NCBI GenBank assembly: GCA_035948135.1
Contig: DASZJL010000218.1
Location: forward strand, 1 to 55,105
Reading direction: 5' to 3'
DNA: 55,105 nt
Source: CADDZP01 sp035948135
GTDB lineage: Bacteria > Actinomycetota > Acidimicrobiia > Acidimicrobiales > AC-14
Program-made: the position numbers and the translations under genes
Shown here: one piece after another, positions 15,674 to 24,196 of the stretch
How positions within the stretch are numbered: position 1 is the stretch's first letter
How the letters are laid out: each line of letters begins with the position of its first letter
The notes under the pieces: model-generated
What the model saw: the letters and a program-made list of their open reading frames with translations, nothing else
Told to the model about the DNA's origin: nothing
Databases searched by the model: none

Positions 15674-16446
15674 GCCCGCGCGGCCTGGCCGAGGTACGCC
15701 TCGCGCACCGCCTCGCTGGCACGAATGTCGGCGGGCGTGCCCGCCGTCAACGGCTTGCCGAAGTCGAGCACGTGGATCCAGTCGCAGATGTTCAGCACCA
15801 GGCTCATGTCGTGCTCGACCATCAACAGCGCGCAGCCCCGCTCCGCGACCAGCCTGGTGAGCAGCTCGCCGAACGCCGCGCTCTCCCGGGGATCGAGACC
15901 CGACGACGGCTCATCCAGGAGCAGCACCTGTGGCTCGCGCGCCAGGGCGCGCGCCAGCTCGATCAGCCGACCCTGGCCGGTCGACACCTCGGAGGCCAGC
16001 CGGTCGGCCACGCCTTCGATGCCGGCGAACTCCATGAGCTCCTCGGCGCGCTCGGCGACCGTGGCAGATACGCGCCGGCCGCCCCCGACGATGCCGAGTT
16101 GCGTGAGCGGGTCGTCGCGGACGTGCAGGGACTCGACCGCGAGCTCCACGTTCTCCCGAACCGTCATCGACCAGAACAGCTCCATGCGCTGGAACGTCCG
16201 ACCCAGCCCCAGGCGGGCACGGTGTTCTGGCGACGTCTTGGTGACGTCCTCGCCGGCCAGGTCGATGCGCCCCCGGTCGGCTCGCTGGAACCCACAGCAG
16301 ACGTTGAACATGGTGGTCTTCCCGGCACCGTTGGGCCCGATGAGGCCGGTGATCCGCTGCCGCGGCGCGGCGATCGTCACGCCGTCGAGGGCGACGAGAC
16401 CGCCGAAGCGCACGGTGATTTCCGACGCAGTGAGGCCTTCATCCAT
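15670..16446 (-). CDS. LivG-type ABC transporter ATPase
   Basis: A 258-residue ATPase of the branched-chain amino-acid (HAAT) importer family. It shows Walker A GPNGAGKTT (about 36-44), Q-loop LGRTFQRMELF, a degenerate signature EVSTGQGRLIELARAL in place of LSGGQ, Walker B LLLDEPSSGLD and the C-terminal MSLVLNICDWIHVLDFG. The STGQG signature is usual for LivG. It works with the LivF-type subunit at 21799 and the fused permease at 18636. The three genes are split by others, but all share one strand and run. Confidence 0.93.
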   Translation of the reverse strand: MDEGLTASEITVRFGGLVALDGVTIAAPRQRITGLIGPNGAGKTTMFNVCCGFQRADRGRIDLAGEDVTKTSPEHRARLGLGRTFQRMELFWSMTVRENVELAVESLHVRDDPLTQLGIVGGGRRVSATVAERAEELMEFAGIEGVADRLASEVSTGQGRLIELARALAREPQVLLLDEPSSGLDPRESAAFGELLTRLVAERGCALLMVEHDMSLVLNICDWIHVLDFGKPLTAGTPADIRASEAVREAYLGQAARA

Positions 16447-16458
16447 GGCGGTGGCTCC

Positions 16459-17163
16459 TCAGAACGGTCGCGGGGTCGGCACCCACGGCTGCGTCACGCC
16501 GTACCAGATCATCTGGAGCAGCATCGAGAAGTAGAAGGCGGACCAGATGGCGGCCACGCCGAGGGCGAAGCGCTGCCACTGCGACTCGCGCTCGCCCAGC
16601 GCGGGCCCGCCGGCCGTCGCCGGTCGCAGGGCCGGCGCCCACCGGGCGGCGAGCCGCAAGGCCCCGTAGCAGGACGTGGTGAGCAGGCCCGAATACCAGA
16701 TGTTCGACCACGGCACGCCGCCGAGCAGGAAGCCGGGCCGCTGGTAGTAGTGCCACAGGTGCAAGAGGCGCACCATCGGTATCTCGAAGACCGGCAGGGC
16801 CGCGGCCGAAACCAGGAACACGACCAGCCATCCGGCCCGTCCCAAGCGCTCGTCGATCTGGCGGCGGAAGTGAACGAGCAGTACCACCGGCGCGCCGAAG
16901 TAGAAGGCGTAGTTCATCGCCAGCGCGATCGGCTGGGTCGCTCCCTCGATGCGCCACAGCGGGAGGAAGTGTTTGCTGTAGTCGACCCTGAAGAACCACT
17001 TGCTGTTGAAGATCCAGTCGAACAGCACCAGCAGGGCGGAGGCGGTGTACGCGCCGAGGTACAGCGGGTTGCGGGTGCGCACGATCCACAACAGCCCGGC
17101 CAGCCACAGCAGCAGGCAGCCGGCCTCGAAGAGCCGCACGGCGAGGACGCTCGCGGCAGGCAT
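16459..17163 (-). CDS. Multi-pass membrane protein of unknown function
   Basis: A 234-residue integral membrane protein with about six hydrophobic segments, starting with CLLLWLAGLLWIV and ending near AAIWSAFYFSMLLQMIWYGV. Aromatic-rich loops include KWFFRVDYSKHF and LWHYYQRPGFLL. The pattern of a Pro-containing helix followed by YY and a GVPW/GLPLW motif recurs in the membrane protein encoded at 36736, suggesting distant paralogy. It lies between the binding-protein and LivG genes, so a function in import or handling of the same substrate is likely. No known family is assigned. Confidence 0.72.
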   Translation of the reverse strand: MPAASVLAVRLFEAGCLLLWLAGLLWIVRTRNPLYLGAYTASALLVLFDWIFNSKWFFRVDYSKHFLPLWRIEGATQPIALAMNYAFYFGAPVVLLVHFRRQIDERLGRAGWLVVFLVSAAALPVFEIPMVRLLHLWHYYQRPGFLLGGVPWSNIWYSGLLTTSCYGALRLAARWAPALRPATAGGPALGERESQWQRFALGVAAIWSAFYFSMLLQMIWYGVTQPWVPTPRPF

Positions 17164-17172
17164 GCCGGGCGG

Positions 17173-18639
17173 TCAGGTCCCGGGCTTCCATACCGGTGCG
17201 CAGACGAATGACTCGGCCGCGTCGTGGGCGACGAAGGAGCCGTTCCGGAGGACGGTGGGCACCATGCACAGGTTCACGTTGACGTGCTCGCCCTGGTTGA
17301 ACGTGATGCCGGGCAGTAGACCGCCAAGCGTCTCACCGTGCAGCGAATAGAGGGACTTGATCACGTCGGCCGGGCTCGGCTTGTCGGGCCACTGGGGCGC
17401 GAGCTTGGCGAGCATCTTGCCGACGACGAAGACGCCCTCCCCCAGGTCACCGGTGGCCGCACCCGGCTGGTACTGGTTCATGGCATCCCGGTAGTCCTGC
17501 GTCCTCGCTGACGTCTGGAACGACGCCGTGCGCTGCGTGAGGATCAGACCTTCGAGATCCTTGGAGCCTTGGAGGATCAGGTTCTGGGCCAGGTTGTAGG
17601 TGCCGGCCAGCTGCACGTTCCATCCCTGGCGGTGCGCAGCTTGCGCGATGCGGATGACGCTCTGCGAGTCCACGAGCGTGAGGATGACCTCTGCGCCCGC
17701 GTTCTTGGCCTGCAGCACTTCGGACGTGTAGTCGGGCTGGGCCAGCGAGACCTGGGCCTCGTACACCAGCTGCATCCCCTCCCACGGGAGCAGCTTCTTG
17801 AAGCTCTGTTCCTGCACCGAGCACGTGTTGGCTTCCCGGCAATAGAAGCTGGCCAGTTTCTTTTTCTCCGGGACGATCGTGTGAACGCCGAGAAGGAACG
17901 ACCAGGCGTCGCCCTGATCGGGCCCCAGGAGGGGGTTGAAGTCCATCGGCGAGTGGTCCCCGGAGGTGTCGCCGCCGATGGTGCCGATCAGCGGGACCTG
18001 CTTCTGCTCGAGGTACGGGAGCACGGCCTGCTTCTCGGTGAACATGTAGTCGTAGAAGATGGCGGCAACGTGGTCCTGCTCCACGAACTGGCGGACGATC
18101 GCCTGCGCCTTGCCCGGGTCGCCGCCCGAATCGGCGACGATCACGCGCACCGGATGGCCGGCCAGGCCACCGTGGGCGTTCGTCCAGCTCGCCCACGCCT
18201 TGATGGCGGGCGGGGCGGGGCCGCTCACCGCGCCGAGGACGCCCGAGGCGGTGCCGACCGAGCCGAAGACGATCTCGCTCTTGGTGCCTGTCGCAGCCGC
18301 GCCGCCCGCGGTGCGGCTGCCGCCGCTGGCACCACCGCTGGTGCCGGCCTTCGAACTGCCGCCTCCGGCGCTTGTACCCGCCGCGCCCGATGAGCCTCCC
18401 AGGGCCGAGCCGCTGCCGCCCTGGTCGGCCGCCGCCGCTTGGTCGCTCGCGCCGCCGGCGCCGCCGAGCGCACTGGCGCCCTGTGCACCGGCCGATTGCA
18501 GTTCGAGGGCGCCATTGGCCTTGGCCAGCGCGTCGCGGCTCAGGTGCGAGCCGCACGCCGTCGCCACCAGCAACGTCATAGCCAGGGCGACGTACAGCGG
18601 CACACGCGCCGTCTGTCGGGAGATCCGAAGTCGCTTCAC
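17173..18639 (-). CDS. Branched-chain-type substrate-binding lipoprotein
   Basis: A 488-residue periplasmic-binding-protein type I lipoprotein. Its signal has core VPLYVALAMTLLVATAC with Cys29 lipidated. A roughly 75-residue Gly/Ala/Ser linker follows before the binding domain begins at KSEIVFGSVG. The domain has typical LivK features (GLAGHPVRVIVADSGGDPGKA, QDHVAAIF). GTG at 18639 overlaps the permease stop. A close paralog is encoded at 41386 in the catabolic regulon: both share KSEI-x-x-GS-x-GT and end in FVCAP-x-W. Ligand unknown; such proteins in lipid-degrading actinobacteria are not limited to amino acids. Confidence 0.92.
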   Translation of the reverse strand: MKRLRISRQTARVPLYVALAMTLLVATACGSHLSRDALAKANGALELQSAGAQGASALGGAGGASDQAAAADQGGSGSALGGSSGAAGTSAGGGSSKAGTSGGASGGSRTAGGAAATGTKSEIVFGSVGTASGVLGAVSGPAPPAIKAWASWTNAHGGLAGHPVRVIVADSGGDPGKAQAIVRQFVEQDHVAAIFYDYMFTEKQAVLPYLEQKQVPLIGTIGGDTSGDHSPMDFNPLLGPDQGDAWSFLLGVHTIVPEKKKLASFYCREANTCSVQEQSFKKLLPWEGMQLVYEAQVSLAQPDYTSEVLQAKNAGAEVILTLVDSQSVIRIAQAAHRQGWNVQLAGTYNLAQNLILQGSKDLEGLILTQRTASFQTSARTQDYRDAMNQYQPGAATGDLGEGVFVVGKMLAKLAPQWPDKPSPADVIKSLYSLHGETLGGLLPGITFNQGEHVNVNLCMVPTVLRNGSFVAHDAAESFVCAPVWKPGT

Positions 18640-20537
18640 GTCATCCGCTCCTCGAGTCGTCGGCTCCCCAGGCGCCACGAGCTGGCGCGGGCGAGAGCGC
18701 TGAAGTTGGGCAGGCGGAAGATCGACGCGATCCCGTTGGGTGTCTGGGCGAGAAGGATCGCCGCCAATCCGAAGAAGACCGGCTGGTACTCGAGCACGCT
18801 GCTCGAGGTGATGAAGGCCGGCACGGCCACGAACAGCACGGCCGCCAGCACCGAGCCTCCGAGGGTCGCCGCGCCCGCGGCGACCAACACCGTTACCCAC
18901 ACCAGCGACTGCGTGAAGTCGAAGCTCGCGGGGCTGACGCTTCGCGTCAGACTCCCCAGCAGGCCACCTGCGATGGCGGCCAGGAATCCGCTGAGGCAGA
19001 AGACGAGCACGCGCGACGCGGTGGGGTTGATACCCAGGCTCTCCACCGCGGTCGGCGAGTCGGCCAGGCCCCGCAGCAGCCGGCCGAGGCGGGTGACCCG
19101 AACGGCCTCGACCGCGAGGACGCCGAGGACGACGACCGCCAGCACGAAGTAGTAGTACGCCTTGTCGCTGTTCAGCGACACGCCGAACAACTCCGGTCGC
19201 GCCAGGGTGACGTGCGCCTTCGTGCCGAAGACGAAGTTGGTGCCGAACAGCAGGTTCTGGGCGAGGACGCCGAACCCGAAGGTGGCCAGCGCGAGGAACA
19301 GCCCCGACAGCCGGATGGCGGGGATGGCGAGCAGGGCGCCGACGGGCACCAGGATCAGGCCCGACACCAGTAACGCCAGCAGCCACGGCCACCCCGCGTT
19401 CTGCAGGTGGGCGAGCGTCGTGGCGCCGAACACGACGAACACCGCGTGGCACAGCGACACCTGGCGGGAGAGGCCGATGAGCAGGCCGAGGCTGGCGAAG
19501 ATCAGGACGTAGGCGATGGTGGACGTCGCGGTCAGCAGCCGGCTGCTGGTCAAAAAGGCCGGGAGCACCACGGCCACTGCGACCAGCGTGGCGATCGTCG
19601 GCACGGGCAGCCGGCGGGCGCGGACGCGCAGACCGCTGCGCGCGTGTTGGGTGATGCGGTTGATCTCGGCGAAGCTGCCCTTCGGGCTCACCACCAGCAC
19701 CACGAAGAGCACGATGAACGGGAGGCTGCCGGGGAAGCCGGCGAGCAGCGGGTGCTGGGCGACGTACTTGGTGCTCACCGCGGCGGCGACACCGATGGCC
19801 AGCGCGCCGGCGTACGTGAGCGGCAGGCTGACCAGCCGGCCCACGGCCGCTGCCCCGAAGGCTTGGATGACGAGGAGCGTGAGGGCGGCTGAGTCGACGC
19901 CGAGGATCGGCGACAGCAGGACGCCGGACAGGGCGGCGAAGGAGCAGCCGAGCATCCAGCTGAAGGCCGTGATGCGCGAGGCGTCGGTGCCCATCAGACC
20001 GGTGAGGTCGCGGTCGTCGACCACGGCGCGCGTCGACAGGCCCGTGTACGTCCACCGGAAGAACGCCACCAGGGAGACGGCGGCGAGGGCGGCGATCACC
20101 ACCAACGCCAGCTGATCCCAACCGACGTTGACGCCGGGGAGGCGGAAGGTGTGGGTCGAGAAGATCGGCGCCACGCTTCTCGTGGCCGGCCCGTACATGA
20201 CGATCGCCAGGCCCTGGAGCAGCACCAGGAAGCCGAGCGACACCACGATGTACGTCGCGGTGGGCGCCCCCGCCAGGCGTCGGAACAGAATCCGGTCCAC
20301 GACGACCCCGATGAGCGGTCCGACCACCAGCACGACGATCGCGAACGCCACCCACGTCGGCAGCCCGGCATCGACGCGCAGGCTGTAGAAGGCGTACGCG
20401 CCGGCCATCGCGACCGCGCCGTGGGCGAAGTTGAAGACACCCGATGTCGTGTAGGTGACCACAAGCCCCATCGCCGCCAGGGCGTAGATGGAACCGGTCG
20501 CCAGGCCGACGACGATGAAGGGCAGGAACGCCTTCAT
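18636..20537 (-). CDS. Fused LivH-LivM ABC permease
   Basis: A 633-residue permease in which both HAAT permease subunits are one chain. The N-terminal half is LivH-like (ATGSIYALAAMGLVVTYTTSGVFNFAHGA), with about eight helices up to residue ~290. A short basic linker (around RARRLPVPT) leads into a LivM-like half (IGLSRQVSLCHAVFVVFGATT) with about ten helices. ATG at 20537 is chosen over upstream 20579 because it overlaps the stop of the preceding gene (ATGA). It forms the membrane channel for the transporter energised by the LivG- and LivF-type proteins. Confidence 0.92.
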   Translation of the reverse strand: MKAFLPFIVVGLATGSIYALAAMGLVVTYTTSGVFNFAHGAVAMAGAYAFYSLRVDAGLPTWVAFAIVVLVVGPLIGVVVDRILFRRLAGAPTATYIVVSLGFLVLLQGLAIVMYGPATRSVAPIFSTHTFRLPGVNVGWDQLALVVIAALAAVSLVAFFRWTYTGLSTRAVVDDRDLTGLMGTDASRITAFSWMLGCSFAALSGVLLSPILGVDSAALTLLVIQAFGAAAVGRLVSLPLTYAGALAIGVAAAVSTKYVAQHPLLAGFPGSLPFIVLFVVLVVSPKGSFAEINRITQHARSGLRVRARRLPVPTIATLVAVAVVLPAFLTSSRLLTATSTIAYVLIFASLGLLIGLSRQVSLCHAVFVVFGATTLAHLQNAGWPWLLALLVSGLILVPVGALLAIPAIRLSGLFLALATFGFGVLAQNLLFGTNFVFGTKAHVTLARPELFGVSLNSDKAYYYFVLAVVVLGVLAVEAVRVTRLGRLLRGLADSPTAVESLGINPTASRVLVFCLSGFLAAIAGGLLGSLTRSVSPASFDFTQSLVWVTVLVAAGAATLGGSVLAAVLFVAVPAFITSSSVLEYQPVFFGLAAILLAQTPNGIASIFRLPNFSALARASSWRLGSRRLEERMT

Positions 20538-21802
20538 CGCTCGGGGATCCAGGTCACGCGGACGCCGCGGTTGCGCCACAGGGCGGAGGCGGCCAGCAGG
20601 AGGGCGGCGCCCACGGCGGCGACGACGTACAGGATGCGGAACGTGCTCCGGAGATCACGCGCCAGCAACTGGGGTGCGGCGATCGCGCCCTGCGGCGCGG
20701 GGATCGTGGGGAGCCGGGCTGGTGCGGCGGCGGTCGAGGGCAGCGCCGGTGACGAGAGGCCGCTGTCGCCGGTCACGGGCGCGGACGGGGCGGCGTCGCT
20801 GGTCGTCCCGAGGGCGCTCGGCCCGCCGCCTGCTGCCGCAGGTGCGGGCTGACTGGCGGTCCGGCCGGCGCCGGTCCCCGACACGATCGACGACGAGGTG
20901 GACGCCAGGTCGAACACCATGGTGCCGTTCGGCGATCCCGGAAGCGGCAGGGCGCCGGTCTGGGTCACCTCGAGGCCGGTGGTCGAGGTGCCGCCCGCGA
21001 TCGGCTGCGCGGCCACGGTCTTGACGGTCAGTCCCGCTTGCTTGAGGGCCGCGTTCAGGGCGTCGACCACGGGGGCGGTGGCGACCGATTGTCCGGGTAC
21101 GCCGATGCCGTTCGGCCCGACCACGACGGGCAGGCCCCCGACGGTCGCGCCGGTAACAGTCGTCGACGCCTTCGTCACCGGCTTGGTATCCGACGGTCCC
21201 AGCACGCTCTCGGAGTGGCTGGTGACCGAGCCGATCCTCAGCACGCCGTTGAAGTCGATGCCGTGGATGGCGGCGTCGGCCACCGAAGTGACCGTGCCGC
21301 TGTCGTCGGTCTTGACCGACGACGTACTTACCGCGCCCGAGGGGCTGGCGCCGGTGCCCATGCTGGCCGCGCCGGTCGCCGCGGTGTCGACTGCCGTCGC
21401 CTTGAGCGAGTACTGGCCGCTGGGGTCGGACGCCGACGCCTGTGGCGTCGTGGGTGCGGTGGCCTGTACGTAGAACGGATAGCTGAAGGGGATGGCCTTG
21501 CCGGTGGCGACCGAGAGGAGGCCCGGCGCGTTCACGACCGTGTCCCCGGGGTAGGGGAGCGAGCCGAATCCGGTCGCGTCGCCCGAGGTGTTGAACACCG
21601 CCTGGGCGACCGGGCCGCCGCCGTCGAAGATCGTCGACAGGATGAGGAAGTTGGGCACGGTGTAGGTGCCGCGCGCGCCCGTGGCGGTCGCGGTGCCGAG
21701 GAGCGCGCCCCCCGTCTGGGCGCGTGCGCGCGGTGCGGGGAGGAGGAGCACGACGAGCGCCGACACCGCGAGGACCGTCGCCAGCGCGAGGCGGGTCCTC
21801 AC
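20534..21802 (-). CDS. Exported, C-terminally anchored protein of unknown function
   Basis: A 422-residue protein with a signal peptide (LALATVLAVSALVVLLLPAPRARA) and a C-terminal membrane helix (ILYVVAAVGAALLLAASALW) followed by a short basic tail. It is thus probably anchored with its bulk outside the cell. The exterior is Thr/Ser/Gly-rich beta-type sequence with a Pro/Ala-rich stalk before the helix and no Cys. GTG at 21802 overlaps the LivF stop by four bases. Lying between two transporter genes, it may capture or present substrate at the cell surface. I recognise no family. Confidence 0.72.
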   Translation of the reverse strand: MRTRLALATVLAVSALVVLLLPAPRARAQTGGALLGTATATGARGTYTVPNFLILSTIFDGGGPVAQAVFNTSGDATGFGSLPYPGDTVVNAPGLLSVATGKAIPFSYPFYVQATAPTTPQASASDPSGQYSLKATAVDTAATGAASMGTGASPSGAVSTSSVKTDDSGTVTSVADAAIHGIDFNGVLRIGSVTSHSESVLGPSDTKPVTKASTTVTGATVGGLPVVVGPNGIGVPGQSVATAPVVDALNAALKQAGLTVKTVAAQPIAGGTSTTGLEVTQTGALPLPGSPNGTMVFDLASTSSSIVSGTGAGRTASQPAPAAAGGGPSALGTTSDAAPSAPVTGDSGLSSPALPSTAAAPARLPTIPAPQGAIAAPQLLARDLRSTFRILYVVAAVGAALLLAASALWRNRGVRVTWIPER

Positions 21803-22494
21803 GCGGCTCCACCCATGTACTGCTCGAAGAGCGAGCCGCGGCACTGCGCGGGCTCGCCCACGAAGGCGACCGAACCCTTGTGCAGGATGTACACGTAGTC
21901 GGCGACCTCGAGGACCCGCTCGACGTATTGCTCGACGATGAGCAACGACACACCGTCGGACCTCAGCGACTCGACGGCGGAGAGGATCTCGTCGACGATG
22001 ACGGGCGCCAGACCCACCGAGAGCTCGTCGGCCATGACCAATGACGGATCGGTCACGAGGGCGCGCGCCACGGCGAGCATTTGCTGCTCGCCGCCGCTGA
22101 GCGTCCCGGCGACCTGGCTCATGCGCTGGCCGAGACGCGGGAAGGTCTCGACGGCGCGCTCGACGCTGCCGTTCAGGGCCCGGCGGCCGACCTGCATCTC
22201 GAGGTTCTCTCGCACGGTGAGGTGGCGGAACACGGCGCGGCCCTCTGGGATCAGGCAGAGGCCGCGCCCGGCGCGCGCGTGCACCGGGGCCTTGGTGACG
22301 TCGACGCCGTCAAGCACGACGCGACCCCGGCGAGTGGGCAGGAGACCGGCCGCCGCCTTCAGGGCCGTCGACTTGCCGGCTCCGTTGGCGCCGAGCAGGG
22401 CGACGACGGAGCGGTCGGGCACCACCAGGTCGATGCCGTGGAGCACCTCGACGCGGCCGTATCCGGTCGCAACGTGCTCCAGCCTCAGGTGCAT
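21799..22494 (-). CDS. LivF-type ABC transporter ATPase
   Basis: A 231-residue ATPase of the branched-chain amino-acid importer family. Walker A is GANGAGKST (about 34-42), with LCLIPEGRAVFRHLTVRENL typical of LivF, signature LSGGEQQMLAVARAL, Walker B LVMADELSVGLAP and the EQYVERVLEVADYVYIL segment. The Walker B Asp-Glu pair is followed by Leu rather than Pro, which is common in LivF. It forms the ATPase pair with the LivG-type subunit at 15670. Confidence 0.94.
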   Translation of the reverse strand: MHLRLEHVATGYGRVEVLHGIDLVVPDRSVVALLGANGAGKSTALKAAAGLLPTRRGRVVLDGVDVTKAPVHARAGRGLCLIPEGRAVFRHLTVRENLEMQVGRRALNGSVERAVETFPRLGQRMSQVAGTLSGGEQQMLAVARALVTDPSLVMADELSVGLAPVIVDEILSAVESLRSDGVSLLIVEQYVERVLEVADYVYILHKGSVAFVGEPAQCRGSLFEQYMGGAA

Positions 22495-22510
22495 GCCCGG
22501 CCGCCGATCC

Positions 22511-23410
22511 CTACTCGGCGCCGCAGATGCCGCACGGCGTCAGCCCGGCGCGGACTCGGTTGCGAGCGGTGAGCCTGGTCTTGACGCCGACCGTCGCCGG
22601 GCACCCCGGGCGATGGAAGTGGGTGAGACCGGTGCCGACGAGCACCCGGTCGTCGGCCGGGTCGGAGACTTCTGCGGTCTGGATGACCGAGGCCAATGAA
22701 CGGTGGGTGGCCGCGTCGGCCATCAGATACGGGCTGAGCAATTCCACTTGGCGGTTGGCGACCGAGCGCCGGAGCCAGAACGTGTAGCCGGCCGCGACCG
22801 CCGCCGCGGCCACCGCGCCGGCCAGGCTGATGGCCAGGCCCGAGAACGCCGTCTTGGCGCTGCCCGTCCCCGCCGCCCGGTTCCACCCGACGACGACGAC
22901 GACGAGCGCGGCGGTGAGGGTGCCGAGGAGGGCGAGGTTGACGCTTCCCTCGCCGGGTGGGGCGACCTCGGGCTGCAGCGCCGATGCCACCGTGGTCTTC
23001 TCCCGCGGCCGCTGCATACGACGGACCCGGATCCTCGCCGACTTGCCCTTGCCGTTCCCGTTGCCACTGCCGTTCGCTTCGGTGACGCCGCCGTCGGACT
23101 CGTCCTCGGCGTGCTCTTGGTCGCCCTCGGGGACGGCGGCCGCTTTCTCACCGCGGATCGCCCCTTCGATGCGGTCGAGCTTCCGCCACTCGTCGTGCAG
23201 GTCGGCGGAGAGCCACAGCGTCGCGCCGCATCCGAGCAGGAACAGCCCGCCGACGGCGCCGGACGCCAGATAGGCGAGCTCCTCCGCGACGTACGGGGAG
23301 TTGGCCACGCCGTTGTAGCCAACTGCGAGGAAGATGATCCCGAGGACGACGAGTACCACGGCTGCGGCCCGGTCCCACTCCGCACGCAGCCACTTTGCGA
23401 GGTCGTTCAT
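22511..23410 (-). CDS. Membrane protein with His/Cys-rich C-terminal motif
   Basis: A 299-residue protein with four membrane helices: two near the N-terminus (AAVVLVVLGIIFLAVGY and LASGAVGGLFLLGCGATLWL) and two in the second half (LALLGTLTAALVVVVVGW and GLAISLAGAVAAAAVAAGYTFWL). A charged Gly/Asn-rich cytoplasmic loop separates the pairs. The tail has THFHRPGCPATVG and a final CGICGAE, which suggests a small metal-binding site. It is the first gene of the transporter operon, 16 bases before livF. Function unknown. Confidence 0.7.
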   Translation of the reverse strand: MNDLAKWLRAEWDRAAAVVLVVLGIIFLAVGYNGVANSPYVAEELAYLASGAVGGLFLLGCGATLWLSADLHDEWRKLDRIEGAIRGEKAAAVPEGDQEHAEDESDGGVTEANGSGNGNGKGKSARIRVRRMQRPREKTTVASALQPEVAPPGEGSVNLALLGTLTAALVVVVVGWNRAAGTGSAKTAFSGLAISLAGAVAAAAVAAGYTFWLRRSVANRQVELLSPYLMADAATHRSLASVIQTAEVSDPADDRVLVGTGLTHFHRPGCPATVGVKTRLTARNRVRAGLTPCGICGAE

Positions 23411-23521
23411 TCCACCAGCCCCCTCTGTGACCGCCGCTCAACCCAGCCTAGCGGTGTTCGGTATTCCTGGTCCAACCGCTGTCTCCGACTGCGACTAGCA
23501 CCCTATTGACGCCTCTGATTT

Positions 23522-23540
23522 AATCTAACACTGTTTGCTA
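23522..23540. promoter_or_regulatory. Operator A of the 19-bp palindrome regulon
   Basis: AATCTAACACTGTTTGCTA, a weaker match to consensus AACC-N11-GGTT with the core ACACTGT intact. It lies 13 bases upstream of the GTG of the regulator-like gene at 23554, just before its Shine-Dalgarno sequence. It is about 110 bases from the divergent transporter operon, which it might also influence. Confidence 0.7.
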
Positions 23541-23553
23541 AGGAGGTCCAGAC

Positions 23554-24189
23554 GTGCCGTTCATCAGTGAGCCCCGCTTCACCGTCGCCCACGCGCTCCG
23601 CGTGAAAGGCTTTGCCGAGGGACCAGCGATTGCCGAAGCCACCGGCCATCCGCTGGACGAGACCGACGCCCTGCTCGACGACCTGCTCGGAGCCGCCCTC
23701 ATCCTGCGGCGTGACTCCCGGATCACCGGGTGGTGCCTCACGCCCGACGGGCGTGAGGTCCATGCGCAGTGGTTGACCGACGAACGGGCGGCCGCGGCGT
23801 GCGAGGGCGTTGTGGCCTCCGGCTACGACGCCTTCCTCGAGCGCAACGAGGAGTTCAAGGTCCTGTGCACCGACTGGCAGCTCCGCAGTGCCGACGGTCA
23901 GCCGGTCCCGAACGACCACAGCGACGAGGCCTACGACGCCGCGATCGTCGAACGCCTGGGTGTGCTCCACGATCGGGTGATGCCGTCGGTGGACTCGCTC
24001 GCCGACGCGATGGCGCGCTTCGGCCCCTACGGCGACCGTCTGGCTGCGGCCTGGAAGCGGGTCGCGGACGGCGACCGCAGCGCCATCGCCCGGCCGCTCT
24101 CGGGCTCGTACCACGACGTGTGGATGGAGCTGCACCAGGACCTGCTCCTGACCCTCGGCCGCGAGCGGGGCGCGGCCGACGGGACGTGA
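23554..24189 (+). CDS. Winged-helix regulator-like protein
   Basis: A 211-residue soluble protein. Its N-terminal ~75 residues look like a winged helix: helices around FTVAHALRVKGFAEGPAIAEATG and DALLDDLLGAALILRR, then a wing GWCLTPDGREVHAQWL. The C-terminal part is helical with acidic and aromatic residues and could bind a small ligand. The GTG start follows AGGAGG at 23541-23546. Operator A overlaps its promoter region, so it is probably a member of the regulon and may be a secondary regulator. No specific family is assigned. Confidence 0.65.
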   Translation: MPFISEPRFTVAHALRVKGFAEGPAIAEATGHPLDETDALLDDLLGAALILRRDSRITGWCLTPDGREVHAQWLTDERAAAACEGVVASGYDAFLERNEEFKVLCTDWQLRSADGQPVPNDHSDEAYDAAIVERLGVLHDRVMPSVDSLADAMARFGPYGDRLAAAWKRVADGDRSAIARPLSGSYHDVWMELHQDLLLTLGRERGAADGT

Positions 24190-24196
24190 CGGGTCC

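Noticed and set aside
17173..20355. A single 1060-residue protein covering binding protein and permease
   Set aside because: The first part is an antiphase shadow of the permease; the real binding protein starts at GTG 18639 with its own lipoprotein signal.
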